Counted from the stretch's first letter, positions 20,984 through 34,798 are shown. The stretch is 64,000 bases of DNA from Rhodococcus sp. IEGM 1381 (GCF_030056795.1 NZ_JASHKQ010000002.1:248001-312000), one strand, 5' to 3'. Made by a program: numbers and translations. Notes: a model not told the origin generated them from the sequence alone.

Positions 20984-22036
20984 TCAAGCGCGAGGAGCGG
21001 GTTTGGTGCCGGTGATCATCACGTTGTAGAACAGCCCGCGCGGCACCACGTGCTGCAGCACGTTCTCGTCGACCCAGCTCAGTGTCTTCCAACCGCCGAA
21101 GGCGAATTTCGCCCAGTTCCAGCCCAGTTTCCCCGCGGGGACTGCCGCCTCGAACGTCCGCACCGGCCACCCGAGCAGAGCGGCGGCAAACTCTTCGGTG
21201 TTCGCCTGCACGCGCTCGGCACCGGCCGACAGCGCGATGCTCTCCAGGTCGGTGGGATCGAACGTGTGCAGGTCGACGACGGCCTCGAGCGTAGCGGCTC
21301 GCGAAGACTCGTCGAGCTCCTCCTGCGGCTTGCGCCAGCTCGCCAGGAACGGCAACTTGGTCACGCGAGTGGTCGTTTCCCAGGTGATGCGCCCCAGCCA
21401 GCGAGCGTAGAAGTTGCCGACGGTGGTGGGTTCGCCTGCGAAGACGAATCGCCCGCCGGGCTTGAGGACGCGCAACACCTCGCGCAGGGATTGTTCGACA
21501 TCCGGGATGTGGTGGAGCACAGCGTGCCCGACCACCAGATCGAACGTGTTGTCGTCGTAGGGAATGGTCTCTGCATCGGCAACGCGACCGTCCACGTCGA
21601 GACCGAGATGCCCGGCATTGCGCAGAGCAACCTTCACCATTCCCGGAGACAGGTCGGTGACGGAGCCCTTATCGGCGATTCCCGCCTGCATCAGGTTGAG
21701 CAGGAAGAAACCGGTTCCACAGCCCAACTCCAAGGCGCGGCCGTACGGCAGAGCCGATTGCGCCGCGGCGTCACCGGAAACAGCCTGATCGAACCTGCCA
21801 CGGGCGTATTCGATGCAACGCTCGTCGTAGGAAATCGACCATTTGTCGTCGTAGGTCTCGGCTTCCCAGTCGTGGTAGAGCACCTGCGCCAGTTTGGTGT
21901 CCGATCGCGCGGCCTCGACCTGCTCGGCAGTGGCGTGCGGGTTCGGTGCAGGATCGACCATCCGGTCATCGGCCCCGGCCGGGGCCGTCACACTGGAGAT
22001 CGATCGATTCACACCGTCGTGGGGGCTTGCAGTCAT
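20984..22036 (-). CDS. Class I SAM-dependent methyltransferase (Rv3038c-like)
   Basis: A 350-residue methyltransferase: LELGCGTGFFLLNL (motif I), VTDLSPGMVKVA (motif II), DLVVGHAVLHHIPDVEQSLREVLRVLKPGGRFVFAGEP (motifs III-V). The N-terminus has the EAETYDDKWSISYDERCIEY segment seen in actinobacterial homologues. The roughly 120-residue C-terminal extension has no clear assignment. It lies between a THUMP-like gene (40-bp gap) and an enoyl-CoA hydratase gene (58-bp gap) on the same strand. The substrate is unknown. Confidence 0.82.
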   Translation of the reverse strand: MTASPHDGVNRSISSVTAPAGADDRMVDPAPNPHATAEQVEAARSDTKLAQVLYHDWEAETYDDKWSISYDERCIEYARGRFDQAVSGDAAAQSALPYGRALELGCGTGFFLLNLMQAGIADKGSVTDLSPGMVKVALRNAGHLGLDVDGRVADAETIPYDDNTFDLVVGHAVLHHIPDVEQSLREVLRVLKPGGRFVFAGEPTTVGNFYARWLGRITWETTTRVTKLPFLASWRKPQEELDESSRAATLEAVVDLHTFDPTDLESIALSAGAERVQANTEEFAAALLGWPVRTFEAAVPAGKLGWNWAKFAFGGWKTLSWVDENVLQHVVPRGLFYNVMITGTKPAPRA

Positions 22037-22094
22037 CAGGCGAGCCTACTATCCGGTAGCTGTGAAACAACTCCGTCGGTCGTCGGGGACTGCG

Positions 22095-22874
22095 TCACCG
22101 GCCGGTGAAGGTCGCTTTGCCCGGGCCGTCGGCCACGAAGGACTTCATCCCGATCGTGCGATCGTCGGTAGCGAACAGAGCCGCGAACTGCTGGGCCTCG
22201 ATACGAAGGCCGTTGGTGAGATCGACGTCGAGTCCCTGATCGATCGACGCTTTTGCGGCGGCGAGCGCCCGCGATGCTCCAGCAGTGAACTGCATCGCCC
22301 ACGCCCGCGCAGCGTTGTATACCTCGTCGGGGGCCACCACCTCGTCCACCAGACCGATCCGCAGTGCCTCCTCCGCTCCGACGAATCGGCCGGTGAAGAC
22401 CATGTCCTTCGCGCGACTCGGGCCGATCAGCCGCGCCAGTCGTTGAGTGCCGCCGCCGCCGGGAATGACACCGAGGAGCACTTCGGGAACACCGAACTTG
22501 GCGTTGTCTCCCGCAATTCGACGATCGGCGCCGAGAGCGACCTCGAGTCCCCCGCCGAGCGCGTATCCGGTCACGGCCGCGACTACCGGCTTGGGGATGG
22601 TGCTCAGTGAGCCCAGAGCGGACTGCAGGTCCCCGGCGATCTCCGCCATTTCCGCCGCCGACAGTGCCACCATCTCCTTGATGTCGGCACCGGCTGCGAA
22701 CACTTTCTCGCCGCCGTAGACGACGACCGCCTTGACGTCAGCGTTCACGGTCGCTTCCCGAGCCGCCGAGCGAATCTCTTCCTGCATCTGACGATCGAGT
22801 GCATTCATCGGCGGTCGGTCCAGGCGAATGGTGCCGATACCGTCGGATACTTCGAGATTCACGAACTCAGCCAT
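22095..22874 (-). CDS. Enoyl-CoA hydratase/isomerase family protein (EchA17-like)
   Basis: A 259-residue crotonase-fold enzyme. The oxyanion-hole segments are AAGADIKEM and YALGGGLEVALGADRRIA, and the catalytic-glutamate region is FGVPEVLLGVIPGGGGTQRLARLIG, with the expected second Glu replaced in register. Crotonases hydrate enoyl-CoAs in beta-oxidation. The position matches echA17 (Rv3039c) of M. tuberculosis. The exact acyl-CoA substrate cannot be deduced. It lies 27 bp after the NUDIX gene. Confidence 0.88.
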   Translation of the reverse strand: MAEFVNLEVSDGIGTIRLDRPPMNALDRQMQEEIRSAAREATVNADVKAVVVYGGEKVFAAGADIKEMVALSAAEMAEIAGDLQSALGSLSTIPKPVVAAVTGYALGGGLEVALGADRRIAGDNAKFGVPEVLLGVIPGGGGTQRLARLIGPSRAKDMVFTGRFVGAEEALRIGLVDEVVAPDEVYNAARAWAMQFTAGASRALAAAKASIDQGLDVDLTNGLRIEAQQFAALFATDDRTIGMKSFVADGPGKATFTGR

Positions 22875-22901
22875 GGGCGGAAAGGCTACCCCGGCAACAG
22901 T

Positions 22902-23717
22902 TCAGCGATCGGCCCAGGGATGTCGGGCTCCGGCGTAGTACGCATCGTCCCCGTCGAAGACCACCCGGACCGCGCCGTCCTCACGGGTGAGAATCGGCAG
23001 GATCGGGGTGATGTCACGTTCGTGATCGGCAACGTCGGCGACGGTGTCGAACCGAGACAGTGCGTCCAACTGGCTCCATGTCGGTGGGAGCAGGATGGTG
23101 TTTCCCTTTCGCCAATCCGCCAATGCATCACCGGTCGAACGCCAACTCACCGACGCTGCTTCGCTGGTCTCCCCGTCCGCCTTCTGGCCTTCCGGGAGCA
23201 CTGCGACGAAGAACCGAGTGTCGTACCGTCGCGCTTCGCCCACCGGCGTGAGCCAGTGAGACCACGGCCGAAGCAGATCCGAGCGCAGCACCAGGTCGTG
23301 TGCGGTGAGAAATTCTGCGAACGAGAGTTCGCGGCGCTCGAGTCGACCTCGCTCCGCAGCGAACGGGGCAGTGTCGACAACGATGGAATCCGGTGCCGAC
23401 CCGGCCAGCAGGACCCCGCACTCCTCGAACGTCTCGCGCGCCGCGGCGCACACCAGCGCTTGTGCCTTGCCCTCGTCGGTTCCGAGGCGTTCGGCCCACC
23501 ACGAAGGCGGTGGCCCTGCCCACCCGACGTCGGCCGCGGCGTCCGATGGGTCGACACCGCCTCCGGGAAATACCGTCATTCCACCCGCGAAGGCCATTCC
23601 GCCGACCCGTTCGAGAAGAAATACTTCGATCTCGGAACGCGAACCTCCGTCACGGATCAGGATGACCGTCGCGGCATCACGCGCCGGTACGTGATCGGCA
23701 GCACTGTTCGAGCTCAT
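22902..23717 (-). CDS. NUDIX hydrolase (NUDT19/Rv3040c-like)
   Basis: A 271-residue NUDIX protein whose box is interrupted. GGGVDPSDAA starts the G-loop and, about 30 residues later, CAAARETFEECGVLL supplies the RExxEE metal site. This long insertion is typical of the NUDT7/NUDT19-like group, which often hydrolyses CoA derivatives. That would fit its place 27 bp before an enoyl-CoA hydratase gene, but CoA as substrate is inference. Confidence 0.82.
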   Translation of the reverse strand: MSSNSAADHVPARDAATVILIRDGGSRSEIEVFLLERVGGMAFAGGMTVFPGGGVDPSDAAADVGWAGPPPSWWAERLGTDEGKAQALVCAAARETFEECGVLLAGSAPDSIVVDTAPFAAERGRLERRELSFAEFLTAHDLVLRSDLLRPWSHWLTPVGEARRYDTRFFVAVLPEGQKADGETSEAASVSWRSTGDALADWRKGNTILLPPTWSQLDALSRFDTVADVADHERDITPILPILTREDGAVRVVFDGDDAYYAGARHPWADR

Positions 23718-23766
23718 ATCGGCAACGTACCGCTGAGCAGCTCAGCGAGATCGGGGCGGTCCAGCG

Positions 23767-24588
23767 CTAGCGTCGGTGCGCGCCGGCAGCCCGAGTGCGG
23801 CGGGCGAAGAAGCGGCCGTCGACACGGTCGAGCGCGATCGACTGGCTGAACGCCTCGGTGAGGTTCTCGGCGGTGATGACATCGTCCACCAGCCCCTGGG
23901 CCACCACACCGCCTTCTTTGAGCAGCAACGCGTGACTGAAACCCGGGGGGATTTCCTCGACGTGATGGGTGATCAGCACGGTGGCGGGAGAATCCGGGTC
24001 GGCGGCGATATCGGCAAGACGTGCCACCAGTTCTTCGCGACCGCCGAGGTCGAGACCCGCCGCAGGCTCGTCGAGCAGCAGCAGTTCGGGGTCGGTCATC
24101 AACGCACGCGCGATCAGGACCCGCTTGCGTTCGCCTTCCGAGAGGGTGCCGTAGGTGCGAGTGGCGAGATGCTCGGCACCGAGACTCTCCAGCATCTCCA
24201 CCGCGCGTTCGGTGTCGACTGCGTCGTACTTCTCGCGCCAGCGTCCCAGCACGGAGTACCCGGCGGAGACCACGAGATCGGACACGAGCTCGTCGGCCGG
24301 AATGCGGTGGGCCAGCGAGGACGACGACAACCCGATCCGTGGCCGGAGTTCGGAGACGTCGGCTTTGCCCATGACCTCGCCGAGAACGTGGGCGACACCC
24401 GATGTCGGGTGGATCTCGGCCGCCGCGATGCGCAGCAACGACGTCTTTCCGGCACCGTTCGGCCCGAGGACGACCCACCGTTCGTCCAGTTCCACCTTCC
24501 AGGTGACGGGCCCCACCAAGGTCACACCACCACGGCGGACGACGACGTCGGTGAAATCTACGAGCAGGTCGGGATCCGGTTCAGACAC
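23767..24588 (-). CDS. ABC transporter ATP-binding protein (Rv3041c-like)
   Basis: A 273-residue ABC ATPase: Walker A GPNGAGKTS, signature LSEGERKR, Walker B LLLLDEPAAGLD, and H-loop LITHHVEEIPPGF. No permease gene is adjacent. The ATPase resembles YheS/ModF-like or standalone subunits, so its partner or role (transport, or translation-type ABCF-like) is unclear. I chose the GTG at 24588 (VSEPDPDLLVDFTDVVV) because GGGAAGATAGG precedes it. An ATG at 24609 would add only seven residues. It heads the five-gene run and diverges from the debranching-enzyme gene with a 52-bp gap. Confidence 0.85.
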   Translation of the reverse strand: MSEPDPDLLVDFTDVVVRRGGVTLVGPVTWKVELDERWVVLGPNGAGKTSLLRIAAAEIHPTSGVAHVLGEVMGKADVSELRPRIGLSSSSLAHRIPADELVSDLVVSAGYSVLGRWREKYDAVDTERAVEMLESLGAEHLATRTYGTLSEGERKRVLIARALMTDPELLLLDEPAAGLDLGGREELVARLADIAADPDSPATVLITHHVEEIPPGFSHALLLKEGGVVAQGLVDDVITAENLTEAFSQSIALDRVDGRFFARRTRAAGAHRR

Positions 24589-24640
24589 GACGCCTATCTT
24601 CCCGCACATCGACCCTGCATTCACGGCAGGATGTGCACGC

Positions 24641-26806
24641 GTGTCGCCCAATCACGAACTGCCCACCAGTGCCCGTCGAACAGAGGACCAGGAAACTGGC
24701 TCCAATCCACCTGGATCGCCGTTCCCTCTCGGTGCCACGGCGATGGCGACTGGCACTCAATTTGCAGTCCACGCGCCCGAGGCCGATGGCGTCGAGGTGT
24801 GCCTGATCGATCCGGAGGGCGGCGAACGGCGAGTAGAACTGACGACCAGTACGTTCGGAGTTCGACACGGCTTCGTTCCGGGCGTTCGACCCGGTGACCG
24901 ATACGGCTTCCGAGCACACGGCCGGTGGGATCCGCACGATGGACGTCGATTCAACGGTGCGAAAATTCTGCTCGACCCCTCCGCCCGTCAGGTCAGCGGA
25001 GAATTCGGAGACCCGTCGGCTCTGTTGGCGTACGAAGACGATCCGTTCGGGGTGCCGAGCACTCGCGATTCGCTCGGGCACCTCCCCCTCGCCGTGGTTC
25101 GCGCACCTCTCGCTCGCGCCGGTCGACCGGCGCGCCCGTCCGTGCCCTGGGACCGTACCGTTCTCTTCGAGCTGCACGTGGGATCGTTCACTGCCCGTAA
25201 TCCTGCTGTCCCCCAACATCTTCGCGGCACCTACCTGGGACTGGCCCAACCCGCGGTGCTCGAACATCTCGCGCGCATCGGCATCACGTCGGTCGAATTG
25301 CTGCCGGTTCACACCACCTTCACCGAGCCGGGTGTGCGAGCCCGCGGAATGCGGAATCACTGGGGTTACTCGACGGGGGCGTACTTCGCACCGGATCCAC
25401 GGTTCGCCGCGGTTCCCGGCGATGAGGTCGACGAGTTCCGCACCATGGTCGACGCATTGCACGGCGCGGGGATCGAGGTGATCCTCGACGTCGTCTACAA
25501 CCACACGTGCGAGTCCGCGGTCGACGGTCCGTCGATCAGTTGGCGCGGCCTCGACGCTCCCGGCTACTACCTCCTCGACGGACGCGGATCGGACGTCGAC
25601 CTGACCGGCTGCGGCAACACTCTCGACTCGGCGTCGCCCGCGGTCGTGCGCATGGTGTGCGACAGCCTGCGCTACTGGGTCGACGAAATGGGAGTCGACG
25701 GGTTCCGGTTCGACCTCGCGAGCACTCTCGGCCGGCCCGGTGGTTGGCGATTCGATCCTCGCGCACCGCTGCTGACCGCGATAGCCGTGGATCCCCTCCT
25801 GGCCCAGGTCAAGCTGATTGCCGAGCCGTGGGACGCCACCGGCGCCGGCTACCAGGTCGGAAATTTCGGAGTGGCGTGGTCGGAATGGAACGACCGCTAC
25901 CGCGACACGGTTCGAGGCTTCTGGGCAGGCCAACACGGCGTCCGTGAACTGGCCTCCCGACTGGCCGGTTCCGAGGATCTGTTCGCGGGCAGCCGCCGAC
26001 TGCCATGGGCGTCGATCAACTTCGTCACCGCACACGACGGATTCACCGCCCGCGATCTGGTGTCGTACGAACGAAAGCACAACGGAGCCAACGGAGAAGA
26101 GAACCGAGACGGAACCGACAACAACTCTTCGGTCAACCACGGCGTCGAGGGCGAAACCGACGATCCGTCCGTACTCGACGCCCGTGGTCGCCACATGCGC
26201 GCCCTACTCGCCACGTTGACCCTGTCCACCGGCACGCCGATGCTGCTGGCCGGCGACGAACTGGGCCACACGCAGTCCGGAAACAACAACGCGTACTGCG
26301 TTCCCCAGGATGCACCGATCGAGGACGCGTGGGCGATCGACTGGAACCGCGCCGATCAGAACATGATTCGATTCGTCGGCCGATTGCTCCGCGTCCGGGC
26401 GAGCGCTCCGACGCTGCGACAGCAGGAATTCTTCACCGGCCGCGCAACTCCGACCGGCAGACCGGACCTGGTGTGGTTCGACTCTGCCGGTAGGGAATTC
26501 GATACAGATCGGTGGAACGACGACTCGGTACGGACGATCACGGCGTGGGTCGACGGTTCCGACGTCCGGTCCTACGCCTCGGACGGCGGGCAGGTCGACG
26601 ATGCGAGCTCGCTCTTGATCCTGCACTCGGGCGGACCCGCTGAGATCACCCTGGCCTGCCCGAGTTGGTCGACGTCCCGGTTCGTCCCGGTACTCGATTC
26701 GTCGTACCCGGACGGAGTGCCGCCCAATACTGCTGCACTGGAGGCAGGTTCGACTATTTCGGTGACCGGCTCCACGGTGCTGGTGTTCCGCAGCGCGGGC
26801 AGGTAG
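24641..26806 (+). CDS. glgX: Glycogen debranching enzyme, GlgX type (GH13)
   Basis: A 721-residue GH13 isoamylase-type enzyme that cuts alpha-1,6 branches of glycogen. The N-terminal CBM48 region starts PGSPFPLGATA. The barrel carries DVVYNHTCE, the nucleophile in GFRFDLAS (about Asp358), the acid/base in LIAEPWD (about Glu394) and FVTAHDGF (about Asp465). The GTG at 24641 keeps the conserved PGSPFPLG start and has AGGA 9 bp upstream. The ATG at 24743 would cut into the domain. Sequence before 24641 belongs to the divergent ABC gene. Its last 235 bp overlap the convergent YczE-like gene. It relates to the glucan genes at 14-17 kb and pgm at 51 kb. Confidence 0.9.
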   Translation: MSPNHELPTSARRTEDQETGSNPPGSPFPLGATAMATGTQFAVHAPEADGVEVCLIDPEGGERRVELTTSTFGVRHGFVPGVRPGDRYGFRAHGRWDPHDGRRFNGAKILLDPSARQVSGEFGDPSALLAYEDDPFGVPSTRDSLGHLPLAVVRAPLARAGRPARPSVPWDRTVLFELHVGSFTARNPAVPQHLRGTYLGLAQPAVLEHLARIGITSVELLPVHTTFTEPGVRARGMRNHWGYSTGAYFAPDPRFAAVPGDEVDEFRTMVDALHGAGIEVILDVVYNHTCESAVDGPSISWRGLDAPGYYLLDGRGSDVDLTGCGNTLDSASPAVVRMVCDSLRYWVDEMGVDGFRFDLASTLGRPGGWRFDPRAPLLTAIAVDPLLAQVKLIAEPWDATGAGYQVGNFGVAWSEWNDRYRDTVRGFWAGQHGVRELASRLAGSEDLFAGSRRLPWASINFVTAHDGFTARDLVSYERKHNGANGEENRDGTDNNSSVNHGVEGETDDPSVLDARGRHMRALLATLTLSTGTPMLLAGDELGHTQSGNNNAYCVPQDAPIEDAWAIDWNRADQNMIRFVGRLLRVRASAPTLRQQEFFTGRATPTGRPDLVWFDSAGREFDTDRWNDDSVRTITAWVDGSDVRSYASDGGQVDDASSLLILHSGGPAEITLACPSWSTSRFVPVLDSSYPDGVPPNTAALEAGSTISVTGSTVLVFRSAGR

Positions 26807-27399
26807 GTCATGAACAACTGCACGAGCGGACCGACTCCGAGGGCGTAGAGCACCGTTCCCAGCCCCAGCGTGCCGCCGAGCAGCCAACCGGTGAGCACAA
26901 CGGTCAACTCGATTCCGGTACGGGTGAGCCGGATCGACCACCCGGTTCTGGCCACCAGACCGGTCATCAAACCGTCACGTGGGCCCGGGCCCATTCCGGC
27001 ACCGATGTACAGGGCCGTAGCGAAGGCGTTCACAACGATCCCCGACACCATGGCCAGCGATCGAATCACGAGTCCGTCGAGATGCGGCAACAGTGCCGAC
27101 GTCGCATCTACGGCCACGGCGATCACCACGACGTTGCTCACGGTCCCCAGACCCGGACGTTGCCGCAGCGGAATCCACATCAGCAAGACGGCCACTCCGG
27201 TGATCGCGGTGATGGTCCCGAAGCTGAGCGAGACGTGGCTTTCGAGGCCCTGATGAAACACGTCCCAGGGATTGACACCGAGACCACCGGCGATCATCAA
27301 GGACATGGACGCCCCGTACAGCCACAGCCCGACATAGAGGGCAGCCAACCTGGACGGGAGACGACGACCGCGGACTGCGCGAAGTGGTGAGGTGAACAT
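26572..27399 (-). CDS. YczE/YitT-like integral membrane protein
   Basis: A 275-residue protein with five or more transmembrane helices. The conserved GLGVNPWDVFHQG motif after helix 1 and the late AGMGPGPRDGLMTGL motif are typical of the YczE/YitT group, whose function is poorly defined. The last roughly 65 residues are polar and disordered, ending CPPSEA, and are antisense to glgX coding sequence. Family members are about 210-220 residues, so this tail looks like an extension caused by a lost stop codon. The ATG at 27399 has GGAG about 9 bp upstream. Confidence 0.8.
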   Translation of the reverse strand: MFTSPLRAVRGRRLPSRLAALYVGLWLYGASMSLMIAGGLGVNPWDVFHQGLESHVSLSFGTITAITGVAVLLMWIPLRQRPGLGTVSNVVVIAVAVDATSALLPHLDGLVIRSLAMVSGIVVNAFATALYIGAGMGPGPRDGLMTGLVARTGWSIRLTRTGIELTVVLTGWLLGGTLGLGTVLYALGVGPLVQLFMTYLPALRNTSTVEPVTEIVEPASSAAVLGGTPSGYDESSTGTNRDVDQLGQARVISAGPPECRIKSELASSTCPPSEA

Positions 27400-27479
27400 G
27401 CTCCCAGTCTCCGGCAGTACTGGATACGTTATGCATAGCCAGTTCTGCAACAGTGGACCCCCACTTGGAACACGCCAAC

Positions 27480-29551
<2,072 letters not shown>

Positions 29552-29637
29552 TCACTCGGCCAGTGGCCGGATACGTCTTCGTGTCACCTCGCAATGAACG
29601 GGCGAACCCGAACGCGTCACGAGATTGTCGCAAGCGA

Positions 29638-29668
29638 AGAGCCCCACCCGGTGGCCGGGAGGGGCTCT
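29638..29668 (-). terminator. Hairpin terminator after ctaD
   Basis: AGAGCCCC (29638-29645) and GGGGCTCT (29661-29668) form an 8-bp stem with CCGG/CCGG pairing inside. It lies 14 bp beyond the ctaD stop in its direction and about 100 bp before serB. Confidence 0.75.
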
Positions 29669-29682
29669 CGCTGTGCTGCGGG

Positions 29683-31473
<1,791 letters not shown>

Positions 31474-31774
31474 AGATCCTCCTGATTGCGCGTCCGACCC
31501 CGAACCACGAGGCGACGTCATCTAGTCGTGCGCTACTCGAATCGTAGACCGTCGGACCGACACTTGCCGAACCGGTCCTACCGTGTGTCGTATTGGACTG
31601 ATTCGACACCGCCCGGATCGGGCGATCTGCCTGCGCTGTGGGCCTTTCCGCCGCAGCGGGCACGGTGCGAGCGCGGTCGATTCCGTGGCCTCGCCGGTGC
31701 CCGTTCGAGTGTTCTGCGAGAACGGCCTTCCGATACTGTGTGAGACCACCCGACCCGTCGAAGGAAGTCCCGCG
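31474..31774. promoter_or_regulatory. Divergent intergenic region ctaD / fecB-like gene
   Basis: A 301-bp gap holding both promoters. A 6-bp inverted repeat GTGTCG/CGACAC spans 31585-31609 with a 13-base spacer. I saw no match to the IdeR box that might be expected before a siderophore-binding gene. No small gene was recognised. Confidence 0.35.
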
Positions 31775-32860
31775 TTGCCACTCCACCTGCGAGTCCCCCG
31801 TTCGTGTGCACCGCGCCGGACCGGCGCTGTCGTTGCGGCGTGCCTTGCCGCGGCTGTGACGTTGGTCGGCTGTTCCGATTCCGAGGCGCAGGACGACGCG
31901 TCCACCATCGTTCGCAGTACGACGAACATCGCCGGAGCGGGTGTCGTAGGTAACAACCGCGACACCGAAGGACTGTGTCCCGCTCTGGCCCCACTGGACC
32001 GGACCGGAGCCGAAGGCGATACCCGTCCCGTAGGGCACGCCGAGGGAATCAGCGCCATCCCTGCCGATCCACAGCGCATCGTCGTTCTCGACGCTGCGGG
32101 CCTCGACGCCAGCTGCGCGGTCGGAATCTGGGAACGCGTTGTCGGCGCGGCGACGCTCGATCCCGATTTCCGTGGAGACGGAGACCAACCGTTGTACCTG
32201 GGTACGGGCTTGGCGTCCGTTCCGTCGGTCGGCCCGGTCGGAGCTCCCGACCTCGGGGCGATCGCTTCGCTCGACCCAGATCTGATCCTCGGTGCCGATT
32301 CTCTCGGCGCCGACACCTACGACTCCCTGAACGCCATCGCGCCGACCGTGTTCACCGGGACCGGACAGGGCTGGAAGAACACCTTTCTGCAGTCCGCGGC
32401 AGCATTGGGCCGCGGGCAAGCTGGTTTCGAACAGCTCGCCTCGTTCTCCGCGGATGCCGAGCGAGTCGGTCGCGAGATCGACGCCGCGCAGTCGCAGGCG
32501 TCGGTCATCCGGTTCGGTGCGGACACCATCGAGGTGGACGGCCCGAACTCCTTTGCCGGCCAGGTGCTCGCCGAAGTGGGTGTTGCGCGGCCGCAAAGCC
32601 AGCGCGATGCCGATTTCTCCGTAGCGTCGGACGCCCTCGATCCGGTCGAAGGCGACATCGTGTATGTGCGATTCGCCGGCACCGATGGCGAGACCTTCGG
32701 CCGCGAGGTGATGGACAGCGACGAATGGCACGCTCTCGGCTCGGTCACCGACGGGCGAGTGTTCGCGGTGAACGACACGGTCTGGTCCGGTAGTGGAGTC
32801 GTCGCGGCGCGCGCCGTCCTGGCCGATCTGTCCGCATCCCTGAACGCCTACGCGTCCTGA
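31775..32860 (+). CDS. Iron-siderophore-type substrate-binding lipoprotein (FecB-like)
   Basis: A 361-residue periplasmic-binding-protein-family lipoprotein, named after Rv3044 FecB at the same position in M. tuberculosis. The start is a TTG at 31775, with AAGGAAG 7 bp upstream. The signal peptide ends in lipobox LVGC. The mature part is a two-lobed TroA/FepB-type fold with IPADPQRIVVLDAAGLDA and IASLDPDLILGADSL. No permease or ATPase is adjacent. Binding of an iron complex is the family expectation. Mycobacterial FecB has also been linked to the respiratory chain and cell-envelope integrity, which fits its position opposite ctaD. Confidence 0.82.
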   Translation: MPLHLRVPRSCAPRRTGAVVAACLAAAVTLVGCSDSEAQDDASTIVRSTTNIAGAGVVGNNRDTEGLCPALAPLDRTGAEGDTRPVGHAEGISAIPADPQRIVVLDAAGLDASCAVGIWERVVGAATLDPDFRGDGDQPLYLGTGLASVPSVGPVGAPDLGAIASLDPDLILGADSLGADTYDSLNAIAPTVFTGTGQGWKNTFLQSAAALGRGQAGFEQLASFSADAERVGREIDAAQSQASVIRFGADTIEVDGPNSFAGQVLAEVGVARPQSQRDADFSVASDALDPVEGDIVYVRFAGTDGETFGREVMDSDEWHALGSVTDGRVFAVNDTVWSGSGVVAARAVLADLSASLNAYAS

Positions 32861-32864
32861 CGCG

Positions 32865-33338
32865 ATGCCCATCCCGGAATTCGTGCAAGCGCTCCGCAGC
32901 GTCGTCGGTACGTCACCGCTCTGGTTGTCCGGTGTCAGTGCGGTCGTTGTCGACGCCGACCGCCGAGTGCTGCTGACTCTGCGAGCAGACAACAGCACCT
33001 GGGCCGTGGTCTCCGGAATCCTGGAGCCCGGCGAAGAACCTGCACCGGCTGCGCTGCGGGAGATTCGCGAGGAGACCGGCGTGGAGGCCACGATCGTGCG
33101 GCTGACGAGCGTCGACGTAACGGAGCCGATCACGTACCCCAACGGCGACGTCGCGCAGTATTTGGACATCACATTCGTCGCCCGCTACGTCGCGGGCACC
33201 CCTCACGTCGCCGACGACGAGAATCTCGACGTAGCCTGGTTCGCGCTCGACGGACTACCCGAAAACCTCACGGCAACTTCACGACTGCGAATCGAGAAAG
33301 CCATCGCCGACGACCCGTCGGCGTGGTTCAGGCGCTGA
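32865..33338 (+). CDS. NUDIX hydrolase
   Basis: A 157-residue protein with an intact NUDIX box, GILEPGEEPAPAALREIREETGV (the box starts at about residue 48). It begins 4 bp after the fecB-like stop, so the two are co-transcribed. The domain starts VSAVVVDADRRVLLTLRADNSTWAVV, like MutT/ADP-ribose pyrophosphatase-type sanitisation enzymes. The nucleotide substrate cannot be read from the sequence. Confidence 0.88.
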   Translation: MPIPEFVQALRSVVGTSPLWLSGVSAVVVDADRRVLLTLRADNSTWAVVSGILEPGEEPAPAALREIREETGVEATIVRLTSVDVTEPITYPNGDVAQYLDITFVARYVAGTPHVADDENLDVAWFALDGLPENLTATSRLRIEKAIADDPSAWFRR

Positions 33339-33497
33339 CTCCCCACCCAACGTGTACACAGTTCCCCCGAACTGTCCCCCGGTCGATCCATGATGTGCAA
33401 GCGGGATTTGCGCCATCTCGTACCAACGCACAGATCGAGTTCCTGCTCCGTCGAGCATCGAGCGGCCAGGGTCGAATACCCAAGGAGGCCAAGGATA

Positions 33498-33546
33498 TTC
33501 GAGCGTCGGGCCGCCCACCGAAAGAGTGAGCGGCCCGACGCTCGAA
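33498..33546 (-). terminator. Perfect 17-bp hairpin terminator after nrdF
   Basis: Arms at 33498-33514 and 33530-33546 are perfect 17-bp complements around a 15-base loop. The hairpin starts 7 bp beyond the nrdF stop on the minus strand. It also ends the opposing NUDIX transcript about 160 bp downstream. Confidence 0.85.
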
Positions 33547-33553
33547 CGAGTCT

Positions 33554-34525
<972 letters not shown>

Positions 34526-34586
34526 CTACCTACAGGTCGATGAGCGAGAAGTGGGGATGATGCTGCGTGAAAAGTCGCTGACACGA

Positions 34587-34634
34587 ACACTACCCGTTGT
34601 GTCCGACAGTTCCGGGAGGCACTACAAAGTGTGC
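34587..34634. promoter_or_regulatory. Tandem NrdR-box candidates upstream of nrdF
   Basis: Two 16-bp palindromes: ACACTACCCGTTGTGT (34587-34602) and GCACTACAAAGTGTGC (34619-34634). They match the NrdR consensus acaCwAtATaTwGtgt at about 12 and 11 of 16 positions by eye. Their centres are exactly 32 bp apart, three helical turns, as typical of paired NrdR sites. They lie 68-115 bp before the nrdF ATG. Confidence 0.75.
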
Positions 34635-34798
34635 CCGGAGTGTTGCCGCCGAACGACCGTAATCTCACGAGTCAACGGTCACCGCCCACCGAGCACGGGA
34701 CCGTTCCGGCCTCGATGGCACCGACCAGTTGCGCGTGATCGCGCTCGTTCTGATCGGCATAGGCACCTTCATGTCGCGGAATTGTCGAACGTAGAAGT

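Noticed and set aside
31474-31774. IdeR/DtxR iron box before the fecB-like gene
   Set aside because: No sequence close to the TTAGGTTAGSCTAACCTAA pattern was found. The only repeat there is a spaced 6-bp one.
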